Of a stretch of 64,000 nt of DNA, positions 26,411 to 35,622 are shown piece after piece (within the stretch, counting starts at the first letter, position 1; each line of letters begins with the position of its first letter). The DNA is from NORP309 sp964352735 (GTDB lineage: Bacteria; Pseudomonadota; Gammaproteobacteria; Xanthomonadales; Marinicellaceae). The stretch covers positions 1 through 64,000 of the forward strand of contig CAYGTC010000010.1 of the NCBI GenBank assembly GCA_964352735.1, read 5' to 3'. The translations under genes and the position numbers were made by a program. The notes below the pieces were generated by a model. It was not told the origin of the DNA and did no database searches. It saw nothing but the letters and a program-made list of their open reading frames with translations.

Positions 26411-27300
26411 TTATTGGAGATTCTTTTTATATTGAGAAGGTGTCAGGCCAGTCTGTTTTTTGAATATGTGATTGAAGGTAGTTTTTGAATTAAACCCACA
26501 ATCAAAAGCCAGCTTTAAAACGGCTGATTTGTTGTTCTTTTTAATCCTTTTTTAAATTCATTTAAACGATAAGTGTTGATGTAATCATAAAAATTGGTGC
26601 CTGCTTTTTCATTGATAAGCCTTGATAGTGAACGTGGATTAATGTCCATGACATCGGCCAATGTGTTCAATGATAAATCGTTAATCAGGTAAGGTTTTTG
26701 TGTTTCCATACAAAGCTCTAACTGGTTGAGTGTTGTTGTCATTTTGATGCCAGTATGTGTTTTTGTTAGGGATTTTATGGCTGTTTGCCTGTGTCATTTT
26801 CTGAGGTAACCTTTTGTACCAATCCAGTAGGTAGTCAATAATAACAGCATTAACAGTGGATAATAATGCTTTAAAGGCAGTGAATCAGCATAGAAAATAA
26901 TGTCATAAACCCTTTGTGCAAACCACAATAAAAAAAACAAGGAATATAAAATGATTGGTTTTTGTATCCAATTGAGATTCTTTTTATGTATATCCGAATA
27001 GTTGTCTTTAACCCATCGTGAATAATTCATCAGCATTTTTATACTTAAACTTAAGTATAAAAGAATTGAGAAAATACCGCCAAATTGTTGGATAGACCAC
27101 AGCAAATCATATTGATTGGAAGGGCTGGCGATCAAATACTGGTTAACTTTGAGATACAGTGGGCTGAGGTAATAAATCAATATAAGAGCCAGTAAAGTGT
27201 TCGTTGATTTTATGGGTTTATTGAAAAATAACAGTACCGATAATAAAAGTCCATGAATGGCACCAACTAAAATAATCAGGTTATAAATGTTGATTGTCAT
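26411..27300 (-). pseudogene. AraC-family regulator with membrane N-terminus, interrupted by a stop and a frameshift
   Basis: The first 168 residues (26794-27300) contain about five membrane helices. A TGA (26796-26794) interrupts, but the same frame goes on into the AraC DNA-binding domain (LSLNTLADVMDINPRSLSRLINEKAG...INTYRLNEFK). At the T4 run 26520-26517 one base is missing; adding it restores LKLAFDCGFNSKTTFNHIFKKQ, the second helix-turn-helix, to the TAA at 26413-26411. The repaired protein would have about 295 residues, the size of 7TM-type AraC regulators. Two independent lesions argue against sequencing error at one spot. It is divergent from the DUF5916 gene and was probably first gene of the acylase/receptor transcript. 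Confidence 0.85.
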
Positions 27301-27489
27301 GAATCATTAGTAAAGGCAGTGATATGACCTTAATAGTAGCAGAGACGATTTTTATTGTAAACTTTGTCATTGATACCACTGTTTAGATATAAAACGATGA
27401 ATGAGATTGATGACCATTTGATAAAAAGATGCGACGGATTCAACAAGCGCAGCATCTGTGTGTGTATCTTAATCAAAAAATATTAATCC

Positions 27490-29730
27490 ATGTCATTATT
27501 AAAAAAAATTGTATGCTCTGTACTGCTTTCAGCTGTATTTATTTCATCAGATGTGATGAGTGCTATTGTGCTGGATGGTGTGTTAAATGATTCAGAGTGG
27601 CAGCGGGCGCAAAAATTTGATCAACTGATCACTGTAGAGCCATACTCTTTATCAAAATCAGAATACCTCAGTGAGGTATTGGTGTTTTCAGATAAAAACG
27701 GCATCTATTTTGGCATCAAAAACTCTCAACCCGCTGATACACGAAACAACGATACTTCGCCAAGAGACATGAACATGACTTCAGATAAAAATAACATTGT
27801 CATTGATTTTGATGGCAATGGTCACTCTGCGTATGCGTTTGAAGTGGGCAGCGCAGGTTCTATCAGAGATGGTATTTGGAACAATGAAAATAATTATTCT
27901 TCAGAGTGGGATGGTAACTGGCAAGCACGAACCAGCAATAACAGCTCAGCATGGATTGTAGAAATACACATCCCCTGGGATATCGTCTCGATGAAAAAAA
28001 ATGATCAAAATATGAGAACGGTCAAATGGTACTTTTCTCGTTCAGTTGCTCACAATAACCAAGTTTATGCGAACGTCGCAACAGTTGGTTCAAGGCAAGG
28101 CTTTTTAACCGATTTTACTGCTTTGCAAATACAAGATTTTGTGGCATCTTCGTATCAAGTCTATGGTTACGCTACCGCCAGACAAGATTTTTTGCAAAAA
28201 CAAGTAACATCAGACATTGGTGTTGATCTTTTTTGGAAGTCTGGTGGAGGTCAACAATTGAGTGTAACGGTTAACCCTGATTTTGGTCAGATAGAAAGCG
28301 ATAACCTGGTGGTTAATTTTGCACCAACTGAAGTATTTTTTAATGAACGCAGGCCATTTTTTACAGAAAATCAATCGCTTTTTGATATCAGAGGGGCCAA
28401 TGGTTTGAGGCTAATAAATACCAGAAGGATCGGTGCCAGACCAGATGCCGGGGACGCTGTGCTATCTGATATTGATGGCGCGATTAAATACACCAATAAT
28501 GCCGATAACCTGACTTATGGTTTATTTGCAGCATCAGAATCTAAAAACGGTGTCATTGATGGCCGTGATTTTTTTGCAACGCGCTTTTTACGCCGTTTAA
28601 ATGATCAATCCATTGGTTTTTTAGGTACTTATACAGATCGAGCTGACATTGATCGAACAGCACAAGTATATGCATTTGATCATGAATATCGATGGCGTAA
28701 TAAATTTGAATTAAGAAGCCAAATCATTAGGACTGACATCAATGATAAGGGCAATAACAACAGTGGAACAGGTGGGTCCGTACGGTTTGAGCACCAAATT
28801 AATGAGAACACCAGTCAAAGATTTGAAATCAGCCATTATACCAATGATCTTGAAGTACATGATTTTGGTTTCTTGCCTCGCAATAACCTCAATACTGCAC
28901 GCTATTTTGGTTCTTTTAAAAAGAACAATTTTACTGAGAGCAGGCTTACCCAAGAGCGTGAAATACGAGTAGATGCCAATATCAGGGGCAATGATTCAGG
29001 CGATACTTTGGGTTCTTATTATCGATTTATGGATATATGGCGTTATAAAAACTCATCTTCTTTAAGTTGGTATTTCGAATATTTAAGCTCAGGCAAAGAT
29101 GATTTGTTCAGCCGAGGCAATGGTCTATTGGATACTGACTCAGGTTATACTTTGAGTGCCACTTATTTTGCTAAAAACACTGGGAAATTTAGAAACCATG
29201 GTTTTTTAAATTATATTGATACGTATATTGGTGGCCAAGGCTTTTCAGCACATATACATCCCAGTTATTATTTTACTGATAAATATAATGTTTCACTGGG
29301 GATTTATTATACTGACACCAATGATTGGTTAAATTGGAAACAAGACGATATTGTTGGATCTTATCATCGCAAACAACTCAGAAATATCCTGGACTTTAAT
29401 GCCAATTTCAGTCAAAAACAAGAGCTCAGGCTTCGCTTTCAATGGATCGCTGTGAGTGCGGAGGCTAAAAAACAGTTATTATTAAATGATCAAGGTGGCC
29501 TATCACAAACAGATTTGATGGAAGTCAATGATTTCAGCATCAGTAATACGGCTTTACAAATTCGTTATCGGTATGAAATCGCACCCTTGTCAAATCTGTA
29601 TGTGGTGTATACTCGAGCAGGCAATGCTTCTTTTGATAATGATTTGGGTATTGTAAATTTATTTGATTCAGGTATTAATCAGATTAATGGTGATAACTTT
29701 CTGGTGAAAGTCCGATTTAAATTTTTATGA
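27490..29730 (+). CDS. Secreted DUF5916 protein with N-terminal CBM9-like domain
   Basis: 746 residues. Signal peptide 1-25 (ends DVMSA), a CBM9-like beta-sandwich at about 26-200 (IVLDGVLNDSEWQRA, EIHIPWD) and a DUF5916 domain to the end, with its typical FGQIESDNLVVNFAPTEVFF and FNERRPFFTENQSLF segments. The family is common in marine bacteria and looks like an outer membrane barrel fused to a sugar-binding-type domain; no biochemical role is established. It is divergent from the broken AraC-type gene, which may have regulated it. No clear Shine-Dalgarno. Confidence 0.85.
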   Translation: MSLLKKIVCSVLLSAVFISSDVMSAIVLDGVLNDSEWQRAQKFDQLITVEPYSLSKSEYLSEVLVFSDKNGIYFGIKNSQPADTRNNDTSPRDMNMTSDKNNIVIDFDGNGHSAYAFEVGSAGSIRDGIWNNENNYSSEWDGNWQARTSNNSSAWIVEIHIPWDIVSMKKNDQNMRTVKWYFSRSVAHNNQVYANVATVGSRQGFLTDFTALQIQDFVASSYQVYGYATARQDFLQKQVTSDIGVDLFWKSGGGQQLSVTVNPDFGQIESDNLVVNFAPTEVFFNERRPFFTENQSLFDIRGANGLRLINTRRIGARPDAGDAVLSDIDGAIKYTNNADNLTYGLFAASESKNGVIDGRDFFATRFLRRLNDQSIGFLGTYTDRADIDRTAQVYAFDHEYRWRNKFELRSQIIRTDINDKGNNNSGTGGSVRFEHQINENTSQRFEISHYTNDLEVHDFGFLPRNNLNTARYFGSFKKNNFTESRLTQEREIRVDANIRGNDSGDTLGSYYRFMDIWRYKNSSSLSWYFEYLSSGKDDLFSRGNGLLDTDSGYTLSATYFAKNTGKFRNHGFLNYIDTYIGGQGFSAHIHPSYYFTDKYNVSLGIYYTDTNDWLNWKQDDIVGSYHRKQLRNILDFNANFSQKQELRLRFQWIAVSAEAKKQLLLNDQGGLSQTDLMEVNDFSISNTALQIRYRYEIAPLSNLYVVYTRAGNASFDNDLGIVNLFDSGINQINGDNFLVKVRFKFL

Positions 29731-29775
29731 ATATGGTTTCTAGTCATGAAATGACCGTTTATTTAAATAAATCGG

Positions 29776-29854
29776 GATCTCAGCATAACTATGATAAAGA
29801 TAATTAAACCTATCAGCTGTTCTCTATTTTTTGTCATATAGTTATGCAGAGATC
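29776..29854. repeat. 79-base inverted repeat in intergenic region
   Basis: GATCTCAGCATAACTAT (29776-29792) and the complement of 29838-29854 match at 16 of 17 positions, with a 45-base spacer. It fills most of the gap between the DUF5916 gene and the next secreted protein gene. No T run follows, so it is not a normal terminator; it could be a MITE-like relic, a structured 5' leader or an operator pair. Confidence 0.55.
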
Positions 29855-29954
29855 TCAAATCATCAATCTTTACAATAAATAAAAAATTAATTGGCGTAAA
29901 TCTCTATCTAATCTCGCATGTATAGATATTAATAATTAAAAAAGGGGTATCTTT

Positions 29955-31106
29955 ATGCATCGCAATACAACAATTGTATTAACGCTGTTTTTTTTAGTCA
30001 GCACCAGTGTTTGGTCACAACAAGTGGAAATGCGCATTTTGTCAAATCACAATGCAGTCAATCATTATCCTGGTAACGATGGCCTTATTGGTAACGCAGA
30101 TGATGTCTTGTCTGCAAATTCAACCGTTAATAATGGTTCAGAACCAAACATGGCAGGCAGTTACGGTTACAATGCTTTTAATTTTGGTGGGGCTTCAAAT
30201 GAAAATACATTACCAACAGGTTTTAATGCCATAACATTTGTTAATGGCAATGTTACTGTAGATCAATCGGTATTCAACAATGGTGGAGGAGCCATTGTCA
30301 GTGCTTTGAATATCACCAGTGGCAGCGAACCTTTTCCTGGCCACGGTGCATATACATCAACAATTACTGCTGTTAACAGTGGCAGTTATAATCCAACAAC
30401 TCGCGATTTCACCTTAAATGTAGACATTTCATTTTTAATCAATGGCAATACCTCAACAGAGCCAGGATTGATGTTGAGTGGAACTGCAGTAATGTTGCAA
30501 GCCAGCGAGTTTTCAACCGGTTCAGGCGATGCTTATGTAGATGATGTGTTGGTTCCTTTGGCGCAAGCCTCAGGGGCCAGTAGTTTGGTCTATTTTGATG
30601 GGTCGGGAATGCTAACTAATTTAGGTTTTCCAATCAGGTTTGTGATCTCGGCTACCAATGGTGGCAGTGGTTTTGCCATCAATCAAGGCATATCTGGCAG
30701 TTGGTTTGAGCCGGCCACCAGTGGCCAAGGTTTCTTAATTGATGTGGATCCAACCATAGACTTTATTTTTGTCGCATGGTTCACCTATAACGATGGTGAA
30801 AATGTGAAAGCGATTGGATCACCTGATCAACGCTGGTTCTCTGCATCGGGTAATTACAGTGGAAATGGCGCAAATCTGCCCATATTTGTATCATCTGGTG
30901 GTGTTTTTGATGACCCACAATCAACCACCACTAAACAAGACGGTACTATGAATATTTCATTTTCAGATTGCGGTTCTGGTACCATACAATACAATATTGC
31001 CAGTGCTGGCTTGAGTGGCACCATTCCAATTCAGCGCGCATTACCGGGTACTGCTATGTTGTGTGAGGCTTTAATACCAGCAATAAATACTGACTCACAG
31101 AAATAA
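29955..31106 (+). CDS. Secreted protein with a C-terminal module shared with the FG-GAP protein
   Basis: 383 residues. Signal peptide 1-21 (ends VWSQ), then about 220 residues of Asn/Gly/Ser/Thr-rich beta sequence including NDGLIGNADD, then a C-terminal module from about 245 (GSWFEPATSGQGFLIDV...IFVAWFTYNDGENVKAIG...QRWFSASG) that recurs twice at the end of the protein at 42509-45712. Two cysteines near the end probably pair. Function unknown; extracellular or cell-surface. A good AAAGGGG lies eight bases before the ATG. It ends at a terminator shared with the convergent serine hydrolase. Confidence 0.7.
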   Translation: MHRNTTIVLTLFFLVSTSVWSQQVEMRILSNHNAVNHYPGNDGLIGNADDVLSANSTVNNGSEPNMAGSYGYNAFNFGGASNENTLPTGFNAITFVNGNVTVDQSVFNNGGGAIVSALNITSGSEPFPGHGAYTSTITAVNSGSYNPTTRDFTLNVDISFLINGNTSTEPGLMLSGTAVMLQASEFSTGSGDAYVDDVLVPLAQASGASSLVYFDGSGMLTNLGFPIRFVISATNGGSGFAINQGISGSWFEPATSGQGFLIDVDPTIDFIFVAWFTYNDGENVKAIGSPDQRWFSASGNYSGNGANLPIFVSSGGVFDDPQSTTTKQDGTMNISFSDCGSGTIQYNIASAGLSGTIPIQRALPGTAMLCEALIPAINTDSQK

Positions 31107-31140
31107 TAAAGGCAAAGCATTCAAAAATATTTTTTGGTAA

Positions 31141-31179
31141 AAGCTTAAAAATCATGCGCATGGTGTGGTTTTTAAGCTT
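31141..31179. terminator. Bidirectional hairpin terminator
   Basis: AAGCTTAAAAA (31141-31151) pairs with TTTTTAAGCTT (31169-31179) between convergent genes; a TCTATTTTTG stretch follows on the plus strand. The stem is AT-rich. Confidence 0.6.
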
Positions 31180-31195
31180 GTCTATTTTTGTAATG

Positions 31196-32590
31196 TCATT
31201 CTTTTGGGCCAAATAGTTCCTGCCCATTTTGAAACAGAGTTAGGCCACTGGCTGCACCTTTGTCATCAACGGTAAATTTCAATGTGGCTTTGACCACTTT
31301 GTAGTAAAACTCAGTTGCAGATCTGGCATATACAGGGAATGCATCTTGCCCGGTAGCTTGGACAAACAGAGTGCCATCTTTTTGGCTCACAGTGAGCTTA
31401 AACGCAGGGTTTAGCGCATAAATACCGGTCAATTGATTGAGTTGATCAGTGCTGAGATCGATTGTTGGTTGACTCAAATCTTCTACCATTGGTGTTAATT
31501 CATCGGTTAAATAAGCTCGAGCGATGTCATCAATGGCGTAAACTGAATTGGCCATCATGACAACGCCCTTTTGTGTTTCTTTATTAAAGCCAATAAAGGA
31601 TCTAAAACCACCTGTCCCTCCATTGTGCCATGTGTATTTTCCATTGGGTGTTGTGGTGGTGATCCAGGCCAATCCGATGGCTTGATTGGGTGCACCAAAA
31701 TCTGTCTGGAGCTGGTGGCTTAAAGTGATCGCTTTGTTTTGACCAAGCATATTGGCTTTCATATAAATTAATATGTCAGATAGACTAGATCTTAAAGCTC
31801 CAGCACCCGCCAATGCATCAAAATGCCAAGGACTGACACGTTCAAGTAAGTGATTGTGCCCATCAACAAAAGGTTCTCTGACTGGAGTCAATTGATAGGT
31901 ATGTTGCATATTCAATGGAGCGAGCACGCGGTCTCGAATCACATTTTCATAAGGCTTTTGATCAATCACACTTAACAGATGTCCCAACAGGCCAAAACCC
32001 AAATTAGAATACTCGCGTTCTTCACCTACTGCTCTTGTGGGCTGATAGTTATTGAGGAAATCGTACAACGCTTGTTGATCGTAGGAGCGGTAAGGATCAG
32101 TGATATTGTTGAGGTCTAAGTTGCTGGGCAATCTGGGTAAACCAGAGTCATGGGTTGCCAAAGCCAGCAAAGTGATTGGTTTATCATCTTTTTGCGCTAC
32201 TTTGATACCTTTGGGCAAGTACTGAACAATCGAATCATCCAGCTTAACGGTACCATCGGTGACCATATCGGCCAGTGCCAAAGCAGTAAAAGTCTTGGTG
32301 ATGGAGCCAATTTCAAACAGACTGTCCTCGGTCAAAACTTGATGATTATTTTGATGAGTGGCTATGCCGGATACAAAATAACGCATCTGGTCTTTTTCTA
32401 TAATTCCAACTGCCACACCAACGCCGTGTTTGTTGTTGAGTTTGTCATCAACTAAAGCTTTTAATTGTTGTTGGTGAATGTCGATGGCCTGTGGTTGTTG
32501 AGCAGATAAAGTTTGTGAGATCAATAACCATGATAAAACGACGGTTAATGTGGTACTAAAGGCCTTGTAATTGTAGGTTTGTTTTTTCAT
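31196..32590 (-). CDS. Secreted serine hydrolase, class C beta-lactamase/D-Ala peptidase fold
   Basis: 464 residues from the ATG at 32590; a TTG four codons earlier is less likely. Signal peptide 1-30 (ends TLSAQ). The active-site set of the family is present: S96-I-T-K99 (GSITKTF), Y194-S-N196 (EYSNLG) and HNGGTGG in place of KTG. An extra C-terminal domain of about 100 residues follows (QPTIDLSTDQLNQLTGIYALNP...), as in many esterase or peptidase members. AmpC is about 380 residues and lacks that domain, so this is more likely a peptidase or esterase than a resistance enzyme. It is monocistronic. The original end of lpdA lies just upstream. Confidence 0.88.
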   Translation of the reverse strand: MKKQTYNYKAFSTTLTVVLSWLLISQTLSAQQPQAIDIHQQQLKALVDDKLNNKHGVGVAVGIIEKDQMRYFVSGIATHQNNHQVLTEDSLFEIGSITKTFTALALADMVTDGTVKLDDSIVQYLPKGIKVAQKDDKPITLLALATHDSGLPRLPSNLDLNNITDPYRSYDQQALYDFLNNYQPTRAVGEEREYSNLGFGLLGHLLSVIDQKPYENVIRDRVLAPLNMQHTYQLTPVREPFVDGHNHLLERVSPWHFDALAGAGALRSSLSDILIYMKANMLGQNKAITLSHQLQTDFGAPNQAIGLAWITTTTPNGKYTWHNGGTGGFRSFIGFNKETQKGVVMMANSVYAIDDIARAYLTDELTPMVEDLSQPTIDLSTDQLNQLTGIYALNPAFKLTVSQKDGTLFVQATGQDAFPVYARSATEFYYKVVKATLKFTVDDKGAASGLTLFQNGQELFGPKE

Positions 32591-32602
32591 GTGGTTTGCC
32601 AA

Positions 32603-32937
32603 TGATAATGGAGTGTTATTTATATCATACTATAAGCAGCAAAAGCCATGGGCTGTTAGTCATTATTGTCAGGTACAAAAAAGCGGTGAAGATACACCGC
32701 TTTTCAAAAATAAAAAAGGAATGGCTTATTTTTTCTTTTTGGGCATATACAAATCGGTGATGGTGCCTTCAAAGGCCTCGACACTCAGAGGTATACCTTT
32801 TTTGATTTAATTTCAACCTGAGAATTTTAGTTAAACGACAGTGTTTTTAATGTGGCGACATGTCCATCCATTTTAGTTGATCTAAACAGAAAATATGCAT
32901 ATGATAACTCAGTATCGAATAACTATTGAGGTAAATA
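32603..32937. other. 335-base gap between serine hydrolase and GPP34 gene
   Basis: Contains the detached lpdA 3' end (32670-32787) and, from 32788, about 150 bases of leader sequence for the GPP34 gene with no other feature. The segment 32603-32669 should carry the serine hydrolase promoter. Confidence 0.6.
32670..32787 (-). pseudogene. Detached second copy of the lpdA 3' end with its terminator
   Basis: Read on the minus strand, 32787-32733 gives SVEAFEGTITDLYMPKKKK and a stop, identical in protein to the last 19 residues of LpdA (33889-35622), followed by a terminator hairpin (AAAAGCGGTG 32679-32688 with CACCGCTTTT 32695-32704) matching that behind lpdA. The DNA copies differ at scattered third-codon positions. 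Sequence upstream of 32788 is unrelated. It is one arm of a direct repeat around the GPP34 gene. Confidence 0.9.
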
Positions 32938-33603
32938 ATGAAACACAATTTATTACATATTTATGAGGAAATTGTATTGCTTGCGCTTAGAGACACTAAA
33001 GGGACATTCTCAACGAGACGAATTGAATATTTAATCTCTGGTGCTGTTCTTGCAGAGCTACAGCTTAATGGGTCTATCGTGGTTGGCGAGTCGAAAAAAC
33101 TGCTCGTTGAAGTTAACAATACAGCGATACAAAGTGATTCGATTATGCAAGAATGCTTCAGCAAAATCCAAGCGTCATGTCGACAGCTTTCGCTTAAGAC
33201 ATGGGTTGAACGTTTATCTAAAATTAAGGAATTGCGCCATAAAGTTGCCATGCAGCTTTGCGAACGTAAAATACTCTTCGCAGATAAACAGACAATACTC
33301 TTTATTTTTACCAAGAAAATTTATCCCGAAATTAATCCTCAACCAGAAAAGCTCATTTTGGAACGTTTGCATTCAATTATTTTTTCCAGCGACCCATATG
33401 TCGATCCACGAAGTGCAGTTTTGATAGCCTTAGCTAAGGTGGGTGTGTTACTCGATGAACCGTTTGGAAAAAGCGAAATAAGAAAAGTAAAAGACAGGAT
33501 TAATAAAATTTCCAATGCTTCAATAGTTGGTCAAGCAACACAGCAAGCGATTGAAACATGTGAGGCAAATGAGATGGTTACTACAACCTTAGCTGTAGTG
33601 TAA
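32938..33603 (+). CDS. GPP34 (GOLPH3/Vps74-like) domain protein
   Basis: 221 residues. The N-terminal IVLLALRDTKGTFSTRRIEYLISGAVLAELQLNGSI matches the start of the GPP34 fold (helix, then the conserved L-x-G-A-x-L-x-E-L-x-L-x-G), and DPRSAVLIALAKVGVLLD fits the later conserved helix. In eukaryotes the family binds phosphatidylinositol 4-phosphate at the Golgi; in bacteria it is mostly actinobacterial and of unknown role. There is no signal peptide or membrane helix. GAGGT lies six bases before the ATG. The gene sits opposite to its neighbours and between two copies of the lpdA 3' end, a strong sign of acquisition. Confidence 0.8.
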   Translation: MKHNLLHIYEEIVLLALRDTKGTFSTRRIEYLISGAVLAELQLNGSIVVGESKKLLVEVNNTAIQSDSIMQECFSKIQASCRQLSLKTWVERLSKIKELRHKVAMQLCERKILFADKQTILFIFTKKIYPEINPQPEKLILERLHSIIFSSDPYVDPRSAVLIALAKVGVLLDEPFGKSEIRKVKDRINKISNASIVGQATQQAIETCEANEMVTTTLAVV

Positions 33604-33815
33604 AGCAAGCTAAATAGTTATGTAGATGTTAGTCCGGATTTTTCATCAAATCGGTAAAAAAATCGATTTTATTTATGGGAAAAATTGAGTCAGAAGATTT
33701 TATTAAAAAGACATTGACTTGTTTTTTGTTGGCCTATCATTTAAGACGCTGAATCAGAGATTTAAGCAATTAGTTAAAATAGCATAAAAATGTGTACGGA
33801 GATAATTGACCATTA

Positions 33816-33950
33816 CAGGTATAAAAAAGCGGTGTGGTTCACCGCTTTTAAATTTATCCTGATTGGCTATGCTTTATTTGTTTTTTCTTCACTTTTTCTT
33901 CTTGGGCATATACAAATCGGTGATGGTGCCTTCGAAGGCCTCGACGCTCA
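33816..33950 (-). repeat. lpdA 3' end and terminator, intact arm of the direct repeat
   Basis: Matches 32670-32787. Includes the last codons of lpdA and the hairpin AAAAGCGGTG (33825-33834) / CACCGCTTTT (33840-33849), which with a T6 run on the minus strand is the lpdA terminator. The two arms are about 1.03 kb apart and enclose only the GPP34 gene and flanks. Confidence 0.88.
33823..33851 (-). terminator. Terminator of the maeB-aceE-aceF-lpdA operon
   Basis: Ten-base stem with a five-base loop followed, on the minus strand, by TTTTTT. It lies about 40 bases past the lpdA stop. Confidence 0.85.
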
Positions 33951-35622
33951 TGGCTACCGATTCAGATAGCGTTGGGTGCGGGTGAATGGTGAGGCTGATG
34001 TCTTCGGCTTCACAGCCCATTTCGATGGCTAATGATAATTCAGCAATCAATTCACCAGCGTTTGGCCCAACAATGCCGGCGCCAATAACCAGATTGGTGT
34101 CGTTATCGAATAACACTTTGGTGACACCTTCTGTTCTGTCCAATCCTAATGCCCTGCCGCTGGCAGCCCATGGGAATTTACCGACGCCATAATTGAGGCC
34201 TTTTTGTTTGGCAGTAATCTCTGTTTCGCCAACCCATGCCACTTCGGGATCTGTATAAGCGACAGATGGGATAACTAAGGCATCAAAGAATACTTTTTCA
34301 CCATGTGCCACTTCTGCGGCAATCTTGGCTTCATGGGTGGCTTTGTGGGCCAGCATCGGTTGACCAACAATATCACCAATGGCAAATATATGCGGTACAT
34401 TGGTGCGCATTTGTTTGTCTACGTTGATAAAGCCACGTTCAGTGACTTCAACACCGGCATTTTCTGCGCCAATTTTAAGGCCATTTGGTGTACGACCAAC
34501 AGCGACCAAGACTTTGTCATAAGTCTGTTTATCTTGACCGTCAAACTCAACCTCAAGCCCGTTGTTTTGAGCAGTGACATTGGTGACGGCTGTTTTGAGT
34601 TTGATTTCTTTATAACGTTTTTTGCTGATGTTCATTAATGGGCGGGCAATATCTTTATCAGCGCCAGGAATGATTTGATCCATCATTTCTACAACGGTAA
34701 TTTCTGTGCCAAGTGCAGAATAGACGGTTGCCATTTCCATACCAATGATACCACCACCAATGATCAACATTGTATCGGGAATGTCTTTCATTTCCAGTGC
34801 GTCGGTTGAATCCATGACACGGTTATCATCCCAAGGGATATTGGGCAATTTAAATACTTGAGAACCTGCTGCAATGATACATTGACCGAATGTGATGTTT
34901 TTGCCATCGACAGATAATGTGTGGTCATCAACAAAAGTACCGGTGCCTTTAACCACATCAACTTTGCGTTGTTTGGACATTTGTTTCAACCCACCGGTGA
35001 GTCGATTGACCACGGAATCTTTCCAACCCAATAATTTTTCCCGATCAATTTTTACTTGACCAAAATCGATGCCATGTTGTGACATGTGATCGGCTTCTCG
35101 GATGACTTGAGCAGAATGCAATAAAGCTTTTGATGGAATACAGCCAACATTAAGACAAACCCCGCCAAGAGATTCATACCTTTCAACCAATGTCACCTTC
35201 ATGCCTAAATCAGCGGCACGAAAAGCTGCGGTATATCCACCAGGGCCGGCGCCTAAGACCAATAATTCTACATCGTATTCGCCAGAAGTATTGGTGCTTG
35301 AGCTAGTTGTACTATTTGGACTGGATTGTTCTGTAACGCTTTGTGTGGTAGTTTTTTCAATCTTTTCTTCTTTAACAACATCGGCTACTTCCATTCTGGC
35401 AATGACAGAGCCTTGTTTAACATTTTCACCTTCATTGACCAATATCTCAGTGATTTTTCCGGCCTGTGGAGAAGGGATCTCCATGGTGGCTTTTTCACTT
35501 TCTAATGTGAGCAGTGAATCATCAGCAGCAACAGTATCCCCTTCGCTGACCAATATTTCAATCACAGGAACATTATCGAAATCGCCCATATCAGGGACTT
35601 TTATGTCTATAGTGGTACTCAT
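33889..35622 (-). CDS. lpdA: Dihydrolipoyl dehydrogenase (E3) with N-terminal lipoyl domain
   Basis: 577 residues, about 100 longer than E. coli Lpd because of an N-terminal lipoyl domain (lipoyl-lysine K44 in ESEKATMEIPS), then a Ser/Thr-rich linker (90-114). FAD binding: LGAGPGGY (123-130); redox disulfide C156-C161 in GGVCLNVGCIPSK; NAD motif IGGGIIGME; base HPHPTLSE near the end. It re-oxidises dihydrolipoamide of pyruvate and probably 2-oxoglutarate dehydrogenases. E3 with its own lipoyl domain is known from other bacteria such as Neisseria. The start ATG overlaps the aceF TGA by four bases (ATGA). The last 19 codons are duplicated 1 kb downstream. Confidence 0.96.
   Translation of the reverse strand: MSTTIDIKVPDMGDFDNVPVIEILVSEGDTVAADDSLLTLESEKATMEIPSPQAGKITEILVNEGENVKQGSVIARMEVADVVKEEKIEKTTTQSVTEQSSPNSTTSSSTNTSGEYDVELLVLGAGPGGYTAAFRAADLGMKVTLVERYESLGGVCLNVGCIPSKALLHSAQVIREADHMSQHGIDFGQVKIDREKLLGWKDSVVNRLTGGLKQMSKQRKVDVVKGTGTFVDDHTLSVDGKNITFGQCIIAAGSQVFKLPNIPWDDNRVMDSTDALEMKDIPDTMLIIGGGIIGMEMATVYSALGTEITVVEMMDQIIPGADKDIARPLMNISKKRYKEIKLKTAVTNVTAQNNGLEVEFDGQDKQTYDKVLVAVGRTPNGLKIGAENAGVEVTERGFINVDKQMRTNVPHIFAIGDIVGQPMLAHKATHEAKIAAEVAHGEKVFFDALVIPSVAYTDPEVAWVGETEITAKQKGLNYGVGKFPWAASGRALGLDRTEGVTKVLFDNDTNLVIGAGIVGPNAGELIAELSLAIEMGCEAEDISLTIHPHPTLSESVAMSVEAFEGTITDLYMPKKKK

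Noticed and set aside
31196..32590. Class C beta-lactamase (resistance gene)
   Set aside because: SxxK and YxN are shared by peptidases and esterases of the fold, KTG is replaced by HNGG, and the extra C-terminal domain is unlike AmpC.
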